From: Candidatus Bipolaricaulota bacterium
GTDB taxonomy: Bacteria > Bipolaricaulota > Bipolaricaulia > UBA7950 > UBA9294
Direction: 5' to 3'
NCBI GenBank assembly: GCA_026390345.1
Contig: JAPLGD010000028.1
Coordinates: forward strand, 1 to 40,099
DNA length: 40,099 bases
Part shown: positions 1-6,956 of the stretch, piece by piece
Layout: each line of letters begins with the position of its first letter
Position numbering within the stretch: the stretch's first letter is position 1
Position numbers and translations under genes: made by a program
Notes under the pieces: model-generated
What the model saw: the letters and a program-made list of their open reading frames with translations, nothing else
Database searches by the model: none
What the model was told of the DNA's origin: nothing

Positions 1-1
1 C

Positions 2-199
2 GAGGCCAACAAGCATTGGATCACGACAGCCGAGAAGATGAAGCTGACGAACAACGCGATCTACATGCACTGCCTGCCGGCGGATCGTGACATGGAGGTC
101 ACCGACGACGTCATCGACGGCCCGAACTCCGTGATCATCGAACAGGCGGCGAACCGCCTCCACGGCCAGAAAGGGATGATGGCCTGCATCATGGGCTAG
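2..199 (+). CDS. YgeW/ornithine carbamoyltransferase family protein, 3' end only
   Basis: Only the last 65 codons are visible; the gene enters from the left edge. The fragment carries the carbamoyltransferase signature HCLPAD (binding of carbamoyl phosphate and the second substrate) followed by the C-terminal helix [18 protein letters not shown], which packs back on the carbamoyl-phosphate domain in this family. The downstream gene at 676 ends with a closely similar segment (ILDQAENRLHTQKAIL), so the two are paralogues; this copy keeps the canonical HCLP motif and is probably the catalytically competent one. Substrate cannot be told from the fragment. Family assignment is secure; exact enzyme (YgeW-type, ornithine or another acceptor) is inferred from the neighbour. 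Confidence 0.85.
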   Translation, partial: EANKHWITTAEKMKLTNNAIYMHCLPADRDMEVTDDVIDGPNSVIIEQAANRLHGQKGMMACIMG

Positions 200-205
200 A
201 ACGGG

Positions 206-659
206 AAAGCACACCGCAGAGGACGCAGAGAGACGACCCATGGACCTGGGGAAAAGCCTGAATCAGACCACGGACCCGATCATCGGCGCCGCCGTCCGTG
301 TGCACGCGGCGTTGGGTCCTGGGTTGCTCGAGTCGGCGTACGAAGCATGCCTGGAGTGCGAACTCGCTCAAGCCGGCCTGCGCGTGGACCGACAGCTGCC
401 GCTGCCTATTGTGTATCGAGAGGTGAGGCTGGATTGCGGCTACCGCCTCGACCTGTTGGTCGAGCAGAAGGTCGTCGTGGAGGTGAAGTCCGTCCGGGAG
501 ATCGCGCCCATTCGTGAAGCCCAGGTGCTCTCCTACCTGCGCCTGTCCAGGTGCAAGGTTGGACTCCTCCTGAACTTCGATGTCCTGCGACTGAAGGACG
601 GTATTCGACGGTTCGTCAACGAGTTCCCCGATCCTCTGCGCTCTCTGCGGTTCGTGCTG
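206..659. repeat. Imperfect inverted-repeat pair bounding the GxxExxY gene
   Basis: The left arm (about 206-232) and the reverse complement of the right arm (about 633-659) share the pattern GCAC-n-ACCGCAGAG-nn-CGCAGAG, differing mainly by a 2-base gap and two swapped bases. They lie immediately outside the core of the 240-689 gene, giving a unit of roughly 450 bp. No target-site duplication is evident. The arms look like cassette ends; no transposase is present. Confidence 0.6.
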
Positions 660-689
660 TTGCAAAGGAGGTTTCATGAGTTGGTTTGA
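240..689 (+). CDS. GxxExxY family protein (PD-(D/E)XK-like fold)
   Basis: A 149-residue member of the GxxExxY family, named after its signature, here G28-LL-E31-SA-Y34. Residues D71, E81 and K83 (motif RLDLLVEQKVVVEVKS) match a PD-(D/E)XK nuclease-type core. The biological role of the family is unknown; nuclease activity is inferred from fold only. The recognisable domain ends near residue 129 (RRFVNEF); the last 20 residues are translated from the flanking inverted repeat and from the ribosome binding site of the next gene, so the true end is an accident of where a stop falls. It overlaps the start of the next gene by 14 nt and sits between two paralogous carbamoyltransferase genes, suggesting insertion into a tandem pair. 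No clear Shine-Dalgarno precedes the ATG. Confidence 0.8.
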   Translation: MDLGKSLNQTTDPIIGAAVRVHAALGPGLLESAYEACLECELAQAGLRVDRQLPLPIVYREVRLDCGYRLDLLVEQKVVVEVKSVREIAPIREAQVLSYLRLSRCKVGLLLNFDVLRLKDGIRRFVNEFPDPLRSLRFVLLQRRFHELV

Positions 690-1578
690 TCTCGCGGGAC
701 GGGACCTCATCAGCGAGCTTGATTGGACGAAGGAAGAATACGACGTCGCGATGAAGGTCACGGACCAGTTGAAGGGCGCGTACTACAGTCGCACCCCACA
801 CATGCGGCTCTCGCTCGAGGACAAGCCCGGTGCGGGGGAGACGGTGAAGGACACCGCCGAGGCGATGGAGCGGTACTGCGACGGGATCGGCATCCGCTTG
901 CTCGACGACGCGGTCGAGCACTACGGGCAGGGCGACCTTGTGATGCAGAAGTTCGCCGAGCACTGCCGCGTGCCGATCATCAACATGGCGTCGGACATCA
1001 ACCACCCGTGCCAGTCGCTGACCGACATCTATACGATGCACGAGAAGCTCGACGGAGCCGTCAAAGGGAAGAAGATCGTGATCATGTGGGCCTGGTCGCC
1101 GTGGATTCGCGGCTGGTGTTCGGTGCAGGGAACGGCGCTCATCTCGTCCTTGTACGGCATGAACGTCGTCGTGGCCAACCCACCCGAGTATGACCTTGAC
1201 CCGAAGGTCATGCAGGATTGCCGCGACCTCGCGGCGGCGTCCGGCGGCTCGTTCGAGATCTCCCACAACCTCGACAAGGCCCTCGACGGGGCAGCCGTCG
1301 TCTTCCCGAGGAACTGGTTCACCAAGGACCGGTACGAGATCGGCAAGGAGAAGGAAGCCGAGATCGCGAAGAAGTATGTGAGCTGGAAGTACTCGACGGA
1401 GCGCCAGAAGAAGCTTGGCGCACCGGGACACCTCCTGCAGTGCATGCCCGTCGACCGCGGCAACGAGGCGGACGCCGAGGTGTGCGACAACAAGCTGTCG
1501 TGGATCCTTGACCAGGCGGAGAACCGACTGCACACGCAGAAGGCCATCCTCACCCTCACGATGGGAGGTCGCCTCTAG
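676..1578 (+). CDS. ygeW: Divergent knotted carbamoyltransferase (YgeW family)
   Basis: A 300-residue aspartate/ornithine carbamoyltransferase-fold protein. The N-terminal helix, HPCQ (110-113), the segment GKKIVIMWAWSPW and the ASGGSF stretch match E. coli YgeW, a knotted carbamoyltransferase of unknown substrate encoded in a purine-catabolism cluster with xanthine dehydrogenase genes. Two catalytic features are damaged: the carbamoyl-phosphate loop STRTR is missing, with a deletion of roughly 35 residues leaving only PHMRL at 41-45, and HCLP has become QCMP (255-258). HPCQ is retained. The upstream paralogue keeps HCLP, so this copy may be a non-catalytic partner or have a new function. Start ATG 676 follows a perfect AAAGGAGG (664-671). 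It ends 2 nt before the molybdenum hydroxylase gene and is almost certainly cotranscribed with it. Confidence 0.85.
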   Translation: MSWFDLAGRDLISELDWTKEEYDVAMKVTDQLKGAYYSRTPHMRLSLEDKPGAGETVKDTAEAMERYCDGIGIRLLDDAVEHYGQGDLVMQKFAEHCRVPIINMASDINHPCQSLTDIYTMHEKLDGAVKGKKIVIMWAWSPWIRGWCSVQGTALISSLYGMNVVVANPPEYDLDPKVMQDCRDLAAASGGSFEISHNLDKALDGAAVVFPRNWFTKDRYEIGKEKEAEIAKKYVSWKYSTERQKKLGAPGHLLQCMPVDRGNEADAEVCDNKLSWILDQAENRLHTQKAILTLTMGGRL

Positions 1579-1580
1579 GG

Positions 1581-3848
1581 ATGGAGAAGCGGACGACGCT
1601 GATCGGCGCGAGCGTTCCTCGACCGGACGCGGTCGACAAGGTCCGGGGCGAGGCGAGGTACGTCGACGACCTCGCCTTCCCCGGCATGCTCCACGTCGCC
1701 GTCGTTCGCAGCCCCCACCCGCACGCCAAGGTCCTCTCGATCGACGCTTCCAAAGCGCTCGGCGAGCCGGACGTCGTCTGCGTCGTCACCCACCGAGACG
1801 TCCCCGGCGCAAACGTCGTCCACGTGATCTACGACGATCAACCGGCGCTCGCGGACGGCGTCGTTCGCTACATCGGCGAGCCGGTGGCCCTCGTCGGCGC
1901 GGTGTCGCGCCGTGCTGCCCGAAAGGCGACGCTCGAGGTGCGCGTCGAGTACGAGGCACTCCCGGCGGTCACCGACACGCGGCGGGCTCTCGAGTCGGGC
2001 GCCCCCGTCATCTGCGTCCCCGCGGCCGCTGAGGGCGGCGGCAACGTCTTCAACAGGATGGTCCTCGTCAAAGGCGACGTCGACACCGGGTTCGGCCAAG
2101 CGGACGTCGTTGTCGAGGGGGAATACGAGACCGGATACCAGGAGCACGCGTACCTCGAGCCCCAGGGAGCGATCGCCGTCCCCGACGAGGCCGGATCGAT
2201 GGCGGTCTACGCATCGATGCAATGCCCGTTCTACGTACAGGGTGCGGTCGCCAAGGCCCTCGGCCTTCCGCTTGCCAAGGTCCGCGTGGTCCAGACAACG
2301 ACCGGGGGCGCGTTCGGCGGCAAGGAGGACGTTCCGTCACAGATCGCCACTCTGGCGGCCCTCGTCGCGTGGACGGCGCGCCGGCCGGCGAAGCTCGTCC
2401 TCGATCGCGGCGAGGACGTGCTCACGACGAGCAAGCGACACCCGTCTCGTGTTCACTATCGAACGGGCGCGAAGGCCGACGGCACGATCACGGCCATTGA
2501 CGTCGACGTCGTCCTCGACGCCGGCGCCTACCAGACCCTCTCCTCCGCCGTCCTCTGGCGAAGCCTGGTGACGGCGGCCGGACCGTACCGAGTTCCGAAC
2601 GTGCACGTCGTCGCACGCTCCGTCGCCACGAACACCGTGCCGAACGGAGCGTTTCGCGGGTTCGGGAGCCCCCAGGTCATCTTCCCCCACGAGTCGCAGA
2701 TGGACCGGATCGCAGAGCGCCTCGGCCTCGATCGCGCCGAGGTGCGGCGGCGCAACGTCCTCCGCCCCGGCGACCGGACCTCGACCGATCACCGGATCGA
2801 AGAGAGCGTGGGGATCGCGGAGACGCTCGACCGCGCCGTGGTGCTCGCTGATTGGGCGGAGCGACTCTCCCGCGTCGAGGCGTTCAACAAGACGCACGCG
2901 GATCGCCACCGGGGTTTGGGGATCTCCTGCGTCCTCTACGGCGTCGGACTAGGCGGGAAGGCGCCGTCGCTCGACAAGGCCGGAGCCACGATGAAGCTCG
3001 AGGCCGATGGCTCGGTGACGGTGGCCGTCGGAACGGTGGAGATGGGTCAGGGCCTCTCCACGGCGATCCTTCAGGTCGCCTCCGAGGCCCTCGGAATCCC
3101 CATGGAGCGCGTCCACCTCGCTCCGATGGACACATCGCGAGTCCCGGACGGCGGTCCGACCGTGGCGTCACGCGGGACGATGATGGCTGCACTCGCCGTG
3201 CTCGACGCGGCGCGCAAGCTTCGCGAGCGGGTGGTCGCCGTCGCCCGCGAGGTCGGAATCCCCGACGCCGCAGCCGCCGAGCGCTGGAGCGAGATCGCGC
3301 GGGCCTTCTGGACGCGCAACGTCGACCCCGCTGTCGAGGGTTGGGCGAAGACGGAGCCCGTGAGCTGGGACCCGACGACCGGACTCGGCGACGCGTACCC
3401 GGTCTACGCGTTCGCGACGCATGTCGCCGAGGTCGAGGTGGACCTCGCTACGGGGGAAGCCCATGTCGTCGACTTCGCCGCGGCCCACGATTCCGGCACG
3501 ATCCTCAACCGTGCGCTGGCCGCGGGGCAGGTCGAGGGCGGGATCGCCCAGGGTCTCGGGTTCGCGCTGTCGGAGTCAATCCCGCAGAAGGAGGGTCGCC
3601 TCGTCGTCAACGGCCTAACGACGTACCGGCTGCCGACGATTCGCGACGTTCCGCTCAACGCCCGCGTCGACTTCGTCGAGGCGGCGTTTCCTGCCGGGCC
3701 GTTCGGAATGAAGGGGATCGGCGAGGTGCCGCTCATGGCGGCCCACGCCGCGGTTGCCCGGGCCGTGGCCCACGCGATGGGCCGCGATCCGGCCCGCTAC
3801 CCGCTCGATCCCCCGTACGTGCGAGAGCTGCTGAGCGCGTCAGCCTAG
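1581..3848 (+). CDS. Xanthine dehydrogenase-family molybdenum-cofactor subunit
   Basis: The 755-residue large subunit of a molybdenum hydroxylase (xanthine dehydrogenase/aldehyde oxidase superfamily). An alpha/beta hammerhead domain (about 17-125) is followed by the molybdopterin-binding domains. Visible motifs are GGAFGGKED (near 242), FRGFGSPQ (near 357), EMGQG (near 485) and KGIGE (711-715), whose Glu is the base that activates the metal-bound hydroxyl. The AFRGFG loop is xanthine-dehydrogenase-like, not the Cys-bearing loop of CO dehydrogenase. No FAD or 2Fe-2S subunit lies downstream, so partners must be upstream of the window or elsewhere. The carbamoyltransferases just upstream recall the E. 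coli ygeW-xdh cluster, making a purine or related N-heterocycle the likely substrate (inference). A GGGAGG lies 13 nt before the ATG. Confidence 0.9.
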   Translation: MEKRTTLIGASVPRPDAVDKVRGEARYVDDLAFPGMLHVAVVRSPHPHAKVLSIDASKALGEPDVVCVVTHRDVPGANVVHVIYDDQPALADGVVRYIGEPVALVGAVSRRAARKATLEVRVEYEALPAVTDTRRALESGAPVICVPAAAEGGGNVFNRMVLVKGDVDTGFGQADVVVEGEYETGYQEHAYLEPQGAIAVPDEAGSMAVYASMQCPFYVQGAVAKALGLPLAKVRVVQTTTGGAFGGKEDVPSQIATLAALVAWTARRPAKLVLDRGEDVLTTSKRHPSRVHYRTGAKADGTITAIDVDVVLDAGAYQTLSSAVLWRSLVTAAGPYRVPNVHVVARSVATNTVPNGAFRGFGSPQVIFPHESQMDRIAERLGLDRAEVRRRNVLRPGDRTSTDHRIEESVGIAETLDRAVVLADWAERLSRVEAFNKTHADRHRGLGISCVLYGVGLGGKAPSLDKAGATMKLEADGSVTVAVGTVEMGQGLSTAILQVASEALGIPMERVHLAPMDTSRVPDGGPTVASRGTMMAALAVLDAARKLRERVVAVAREVGIPDAAAAERWSEIARAFWTRNVDPAVEGWAKTEPVSWDPTTGLGDAYPVYAFATHVAEVEVDLATGEAHVVDFAAAHDSGTILNRALAAGQVEGGIAQGLGFALSESIPQKEGRLVVNGLTTYRLPTIRDVPLNARVDFVEAAFPAGPFGMKGIGEVPLMAAHAAVARAVAHAMGRDPARYPLDPPYVRELLSASA

Positions 3849-3882
3849 CGTCGAAGTCCCGGTCACCGGGGAGAGAGGTGCG

Positions 3883-4950
3883 ATGGCCTACGCCGTAGTC
3901 TCGGCTCTTCTGTTCGGCATCTCCGCTCCGCTGTCCAAACTCCTCCTCGCGAAGGTCGATCCGATCGCCCTCGCAGGACTCGTCTACCTCGGCGCGGGAG
4001 CCTTCCTCGGGATTCTCGCCCTCCTGTCGCGCGCGCTCACTCCGTCGTCGAGAGATCGCGCCCCCTCCCATCGAGAGGCGGGACTCGAACGGCAAGACCT
4101 TCCGTGGCTTGCCGGAGCCGTCGTCGCGGGCGGAGTGGCCGGACCGATCCTCCTCCTCCTCGGGCTGTCGACGACACCGGCGGCAACGGCGTCCCTTCTT
4201 CTGAACTTCGAAGTGGTCGCTACGGCGCTCATCGCGGGCGCGCTGTTCCGGGAGGCCGTCGGATGGAGGACGTGGGCCGCGGTGGCCGCCGTCTCGGCCG
4301 GCGGCGCTCTTCTGTCCGTCGATTCGTCGGCGGGCTGGGGCTTCGCGCCGGGGGCTCTGCTCATTCTCGCCGCGTGTGCCTTCTGGGGACTCGACAACAA
4401 CCTTACTCGCCAGATCTCGCTCCGCGACCCCAAGCTGATCACGACCGTCAAGGGACTCGTCGCCGGCAGCTTCTCCCTCGGGCTCGCGGTGAGCCTGGGC
4501 CGCCCGCTGCCGTCGTACGGAACCGTCCTCGCGGCCTTGGCGCTCGGTGCCGCGTGCTACGGGGCCAGCATCGCTCTCTTCGTTCGCTCGCTGCGCAATC
4601 TCGGGACGGCAAGAACCGGCGCCGTCTTCGCGGCCGCCCCGTTCGCCGGCGCCGTCCTGTCGTTCACCCTGTTTCCCGAGGCGCCGCGCGCCTCGTTCTA
4701 CGGGGGCGCTCTGTTGATGGTCTTCGCCCTCGTGCTTCTCCTACGTGAGCGACACGCGCACGGGCACACCCATGAGCCGATCGTTCACACGCACGCCCAC
4801 GTACACGACGAGCACCATACCCACGTGCACGCAGCGGAGATCCCGGAGTCAGCTCAGCACACGCACGTTCACACGCACGCTCCGCTCGAGCACTCCCACC
4901 CGCATTCCCCGGACGCGCACCATCGGCATTCGCACGAGCCTTCCGCGTAG
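3883..4950 (+). CDS. DMT/EamA transporter with histidine-rich C-terminal tail
   Basis: A 355-residue inner-membrane protein. Residues 1-290 contain about ten hydrophobic helices in two EamA-type halves (second half from about 155), typical of the drug/metabolite transporter superfamily. The last 66 residues are hydrophilic and contain 23 histidines in HxH, HTH and HH runs, a probable metal-binding cytoplasmic tail. This suggests a metal ion as substrate or regulator, but EamA proteins carry many substrates and direction is unknown. GAGAGG precedes the ATG. It is 34 nt downstream of the molybdenum hydroxylase gene, so it could be in the same transcript; a functional link is not demonstrated. 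Confidence 0.85.
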   Translation: MAYAVVSALLFGISAPLSKLLLAKVDPIALAGLVYLGAGAFLGILALLSRALTPSSRDRAPSHREAGLERQDLPWLAGAVVAGGVAGPILLLLGLSTTPAATASLLLNFEVVATALIAGALFREAVGWRTWAAVAAVSAGGALLSVDSSAGWGFAPGALLILAACAFWGLDNNLTRQISLRDPKLITTVKGLVAGSFSLGLAVSLGRPLPSYGTVLAALALGAACYGASIALFVRSLRNLGTARTGAVFAAAPFAGAVLSFTLFPEAPRASFYGGALLMVFALVLLLRERHAHGHTHEPIVHTHAHVHDEHHTHVHAAEIPESAQHTHVHTHAPLEHSHPHSPDAHHRHSHEPSA

Positions 4951-4963
4951 CCAGAAAAGAGAA

Positions 4964-4990
4964 GACGGGAGGCCGCTTGGGCCTCCCGTC
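4964..4990 (-). terminator. Rho-independent terminator of the 5018-5704 gene
   Basis: A perfect 11-bp stem (GACGGGAGGCC / GGCCTCCCGTC) with a 5-nt loop lies between convergent genes. On the minus strand it is followed by the T-rich run TTCTCTTTTC, so it fits termination of the leftward gene. On the plus strand no T tract follows, so it may only partly stop the transporter transcript. Confidence 0.8.
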
Positions 4991-5017
4991 ACGATCGTCG
5001 TAAGACGCTGCCGGTGT

Positions 5018-5704
5018 CTACAGGCCGAGCGCGTTCAAGAGCGCAGAGAAGTCGACGGCCCCCTGGAGAAGATCCCCGATCGAGGTCACGCCGAGCATCC
5101 CCACGATGGTGTTGAAGAAGTTCTGAATCCCCTCAGCCGGCGCCGACATGATGATCGGCATCAGCGAGTCCTGCAGCGACATGCCGAGCGACGCCGACAG
5201 TCCGGCGAGGTACGCCTGGTTGTCGGCGAAGAACTGCGCGAACGCCGCCCCGAGCGCCTCCGGGTTGCTCTCGCGCAGATGGACGATCCCCACACCGAAG
5301 AGGTATCCGAGCTGCGCCACCGTCGTGAAGTACGGCTTGCCCGCCGCGCGCTCGCCGTTCATCCACATGATGTACGACGGCTTCGCGTCAGCCGGCTGCC
5401 ACTCCAAAATGAGGGTTCCGCCCGCCACGAGCGACCCACCGTTGAAGTCAAACGTCGTTCCCGTCGCTCCGCCCAGCGCCGGAAGGAATCCACCGACCTC
5501 GACTTTGCTGGTCATGGTGACCGCTTGGTCGAACTCGATGTGGATCCCGGTCACCGCGGCTCCCGTGTCGTTGTTCAGCATCCAAGCCGCCACGTCGCCT
5601 ACCACGTACGCGTCGAAATCCATCGCATACGCCGAGGCGGCGACTCCGAGAACGAGAACCGCCACGACAAACACCAATCCCACGCTCTTCTTCGCTCGAA
5701 CCAT
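5018..5704 (-). CDS. Secreted protein of unknown function
   Basis: A 228-residue protein I do not recognise. It begins with a clear signal peptide (MVRAKKSVGLVFVVAVLVLG, cleavage likely after ASAYA near residue 26). Residues about 28-115 look beta-rich (alternating hydrophobic strands, Gly-rich turns), as in a small sandwich domain; residues about 120-228 look mostly helical, with no membrane anchor, lipobox or catalytic motif. ATG 5704 was chosen over upstream starts because it follows AAGGAGG and begins the signal peptide. It has its own sigma70-type promoter (5736-5764) and terminator (4964-4990), so it is a monocistronic unit, which suggests a relatively abundant exported product (inference). 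Confidence 0.75.
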   Translation of the reverse strand: MVRAKKSVGLVFVVAVLVLGVAASAYAMDFDAYVVGDVAAWMLNNDTGAAVTGIHIEFDQAVTMTSKVEVGGFLPALGGATGTTFDFNGGSLVAGGTLILEWQPADAKPSYIMWMNGERAAGKPYFTTVAQLGYLFGVGIVHLRESNPEALGAAFAQFFADNQAYLAGLSASLGMSLQDSLMPIIMSAPAEGIQNFFNTIVGMLGVTSIGDLLQGAVDFSALLNALGL

Positions 5705-5735
5705 GAACGCCTCCTTGACAGACAAGTCGGGGAGC

Positions 5736-5764
5736 ATTCTAGCCGGGGTCACCGAACCGGACAA
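5736..5764 (-). promoter_or_regulatory. Promoter of the secreted-protein gene
   Basis: On the minus strand TTGTCC (5764-5759), a 17-bp spacer and TAGAAT (5741-5736). A start near 5729 gives a leader of about 25 nt that contains the AAGGAGG. The promoter lies within the 3' end of ispD. Confidence 0.6.
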
Positions 5765-6443
5765 CGCGCGGCCCGAGGTGTGCGAGGAACGCCTCGGCCA
5801 AAGCGAGGTCGGACGCCGTCGTGACCTTGAGGTTCTCCCGTTCTCCCTCGACCGTGACCACGGGAATCCCGAGGTTGAGCACGGCGGCAGCATCGTCGGC
5901 AAGCGCCGGATCGGTCGTCTCCTCAAGACTCCGGCGGATGAGCTCGGCGCGAAACCCCTGCGGAGTCTGGATGTTCACAAGCCTGACCCGCTCGATGGCG
6001 GCAGGAAGGAGGAAGCCCGCCTCGTCGACACGGCGAACCGTGTCGACCGCGGGAACCACGGGGACGCACGCGCCGTGGGCCGCCGCACCGTCGATGACGC
6101 GATCGATCAAGTCAGCGGTCACGAGGGGTCTCGCTCCATCGTGGATCAGGACGAGGTCGCCCGTAGCCGCGCACACCCCCGCGAGGGAGGAGTCGCGCCT
6201 TTCTTTGCCCCCCCGCACGAGGCGTACGCGTCCCTCCGCGCGGGGGGGAAGGAGGGAAGCGACCCTCTGCTCTTCTCCTTGCCGCACGACCACGATGATC
6301 TCCGAGATGCGGTTCGTGCACGCGAACGCGGCGATCGTCCGCGTGAGGATCGGCGTCCCGCCGAGAGGAAGGAAGACCTTGTTCTCCGCCACCCCCATTC
6401 GGACTCCACGGCCCGCGGCGACGATGATCGCGCTAACCTGCAC
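5739..6443 (-). CDS. ispD: 2-C-methyl-D-erythritol 4-phosphate cytidylyltransferase
   Basis: Third step of the MEP isoprenoid pathway: MEP plus CTP gives CDP-methylerythritol. The 234-residue protein has the nucleotidyltransferase N-terminus AAGRGVRMG (9-17, with R15 and K22 in the positions of the catalytic Arg and Lys), the GGKERRDSSLAG segment, IHDGARP and the NIQTPQGF motif that is diagnostic for IspD. Length is normal. The upstream lipoprotein gene ends 1 nt before it, and a PIN-TRAM membrane protein precedes that, an arrangement recalling yacL-ispD in Firmicutes. dxr, the second MEP-pathway enzyme, is also in this window (34718-35902). Confidence 0.95.
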   Translation of the reverse strand: MQVSAIIVAAGRGVRMGVAENKVFLPLGGTPILTRTIAAFACTNRISEIIVVVRQGEEQRVASLLPPRAEGRVRLVRGGKERRDSSLAGVCAATGDLVLIHDGARPLVTADLIDRVIDGAAAHGACVPVVPAVDTVRRVDEAGFLLPAAIERVRLVNIQTPQGFRAELIRRSLEETTDPALADDAAAVLNLGIPVVTVEGERENLKVTTASDLALAEAFLAHLGPRVVRFGDPG

Positions 6444-6444
6444 G

Positions 6445-6942
6445 CTACTTGTCCTTGGCGGACGTTTCGGTCAGCTTCGTGAGCCCGCTCGCGTCCGGGC
6501 CGACGGCGTAGATCTCCCAGACGCCGGACCGATTGGAGTTGAAGTAGATGCGCCCGTCGCTGCCCCAGCTGGGGTTGATGTCATCGCCGGGGTCGGTCGT
6601 AACCCGCGCGGCCTCCCGCGTCGAGAGATCGAGGACGTAGATGTCGTTGTTGTCGCCGCGGCTCGAGGCGAAGGCGATCCGCGCGCCGTCAGGGGACCAA
6701 GCGGGGGCCCAGTCTTCATCCTTGTTCTCGGTCAGCTGCTCGGTGGACCCCGTCGCAAGGTTGCACACAAAGAGCTCGAGGTGCTTGTCGACGAGCGACT
6801 CGAACGCAAGGCGCGTTCCGTCGGGCGACAGCACCGGCTCCCAGTTCGTGAGCGCCGGCTCCTCCCTCCCGAAGAAGGAACACCCACCCACGGCGACGAG
6901 CACCGCAAGTCCCAACACGATCGACTCCACCCCTCTGCGCAT
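6445..6942 (-). CDS. TolB-like lipoprotein with PD40 beta-propeller repeats
   Basis: A 165-residue exported lipoprotein: an N-terminal MRRG, a hydrophobic stretch and the lipobox VAVGGC with the lipidated Cys at about 21. The mature part has three PD40-type repeats with the SPDGTRLAF, SPDGARIAF and SDGRIYF signatures, each preceded by a conserved Trp or Pro. TolB-type propellers usually have six blades, so this is half a propeller and may dimerise or pair with another protein (inference). AGGAGG precedes ATG 6942; an upstream in-frame ATG at 6969 lies within the preceding gene and would spoil the signal peptide. It sits between the PIN-TRAM gene (15-nt gap) and ispD in one apparent operon. 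Confidence 0.8.
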   Translation of the reverse strand: MRRGVESIVLGLAVLVAVGGCSFFGREEPALTNWEPVLSPDGTRLAFESLVDKHLELFVCNLATGSTEQLTENKDEDWAPAWSPDGARIAFASSRGDNNDIYVLDLSTREAARVTTDPGDDINPSWGSDGRIYFNSNRSGVWEIYAVGPDASGLTKLTETSAKDK

Positions 6943-6956
6943 GCCCCCTCGGCCTC

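Noticed and set aside
4740-4950. The CAC/CAT-rich 3' end of the transporter gene as a DNA tandem repeat
   Set aside because: The periodicity comes from histidine codons mixed with varied residues; there is no fixed repeat unit, and no CRISPR-like spacing.
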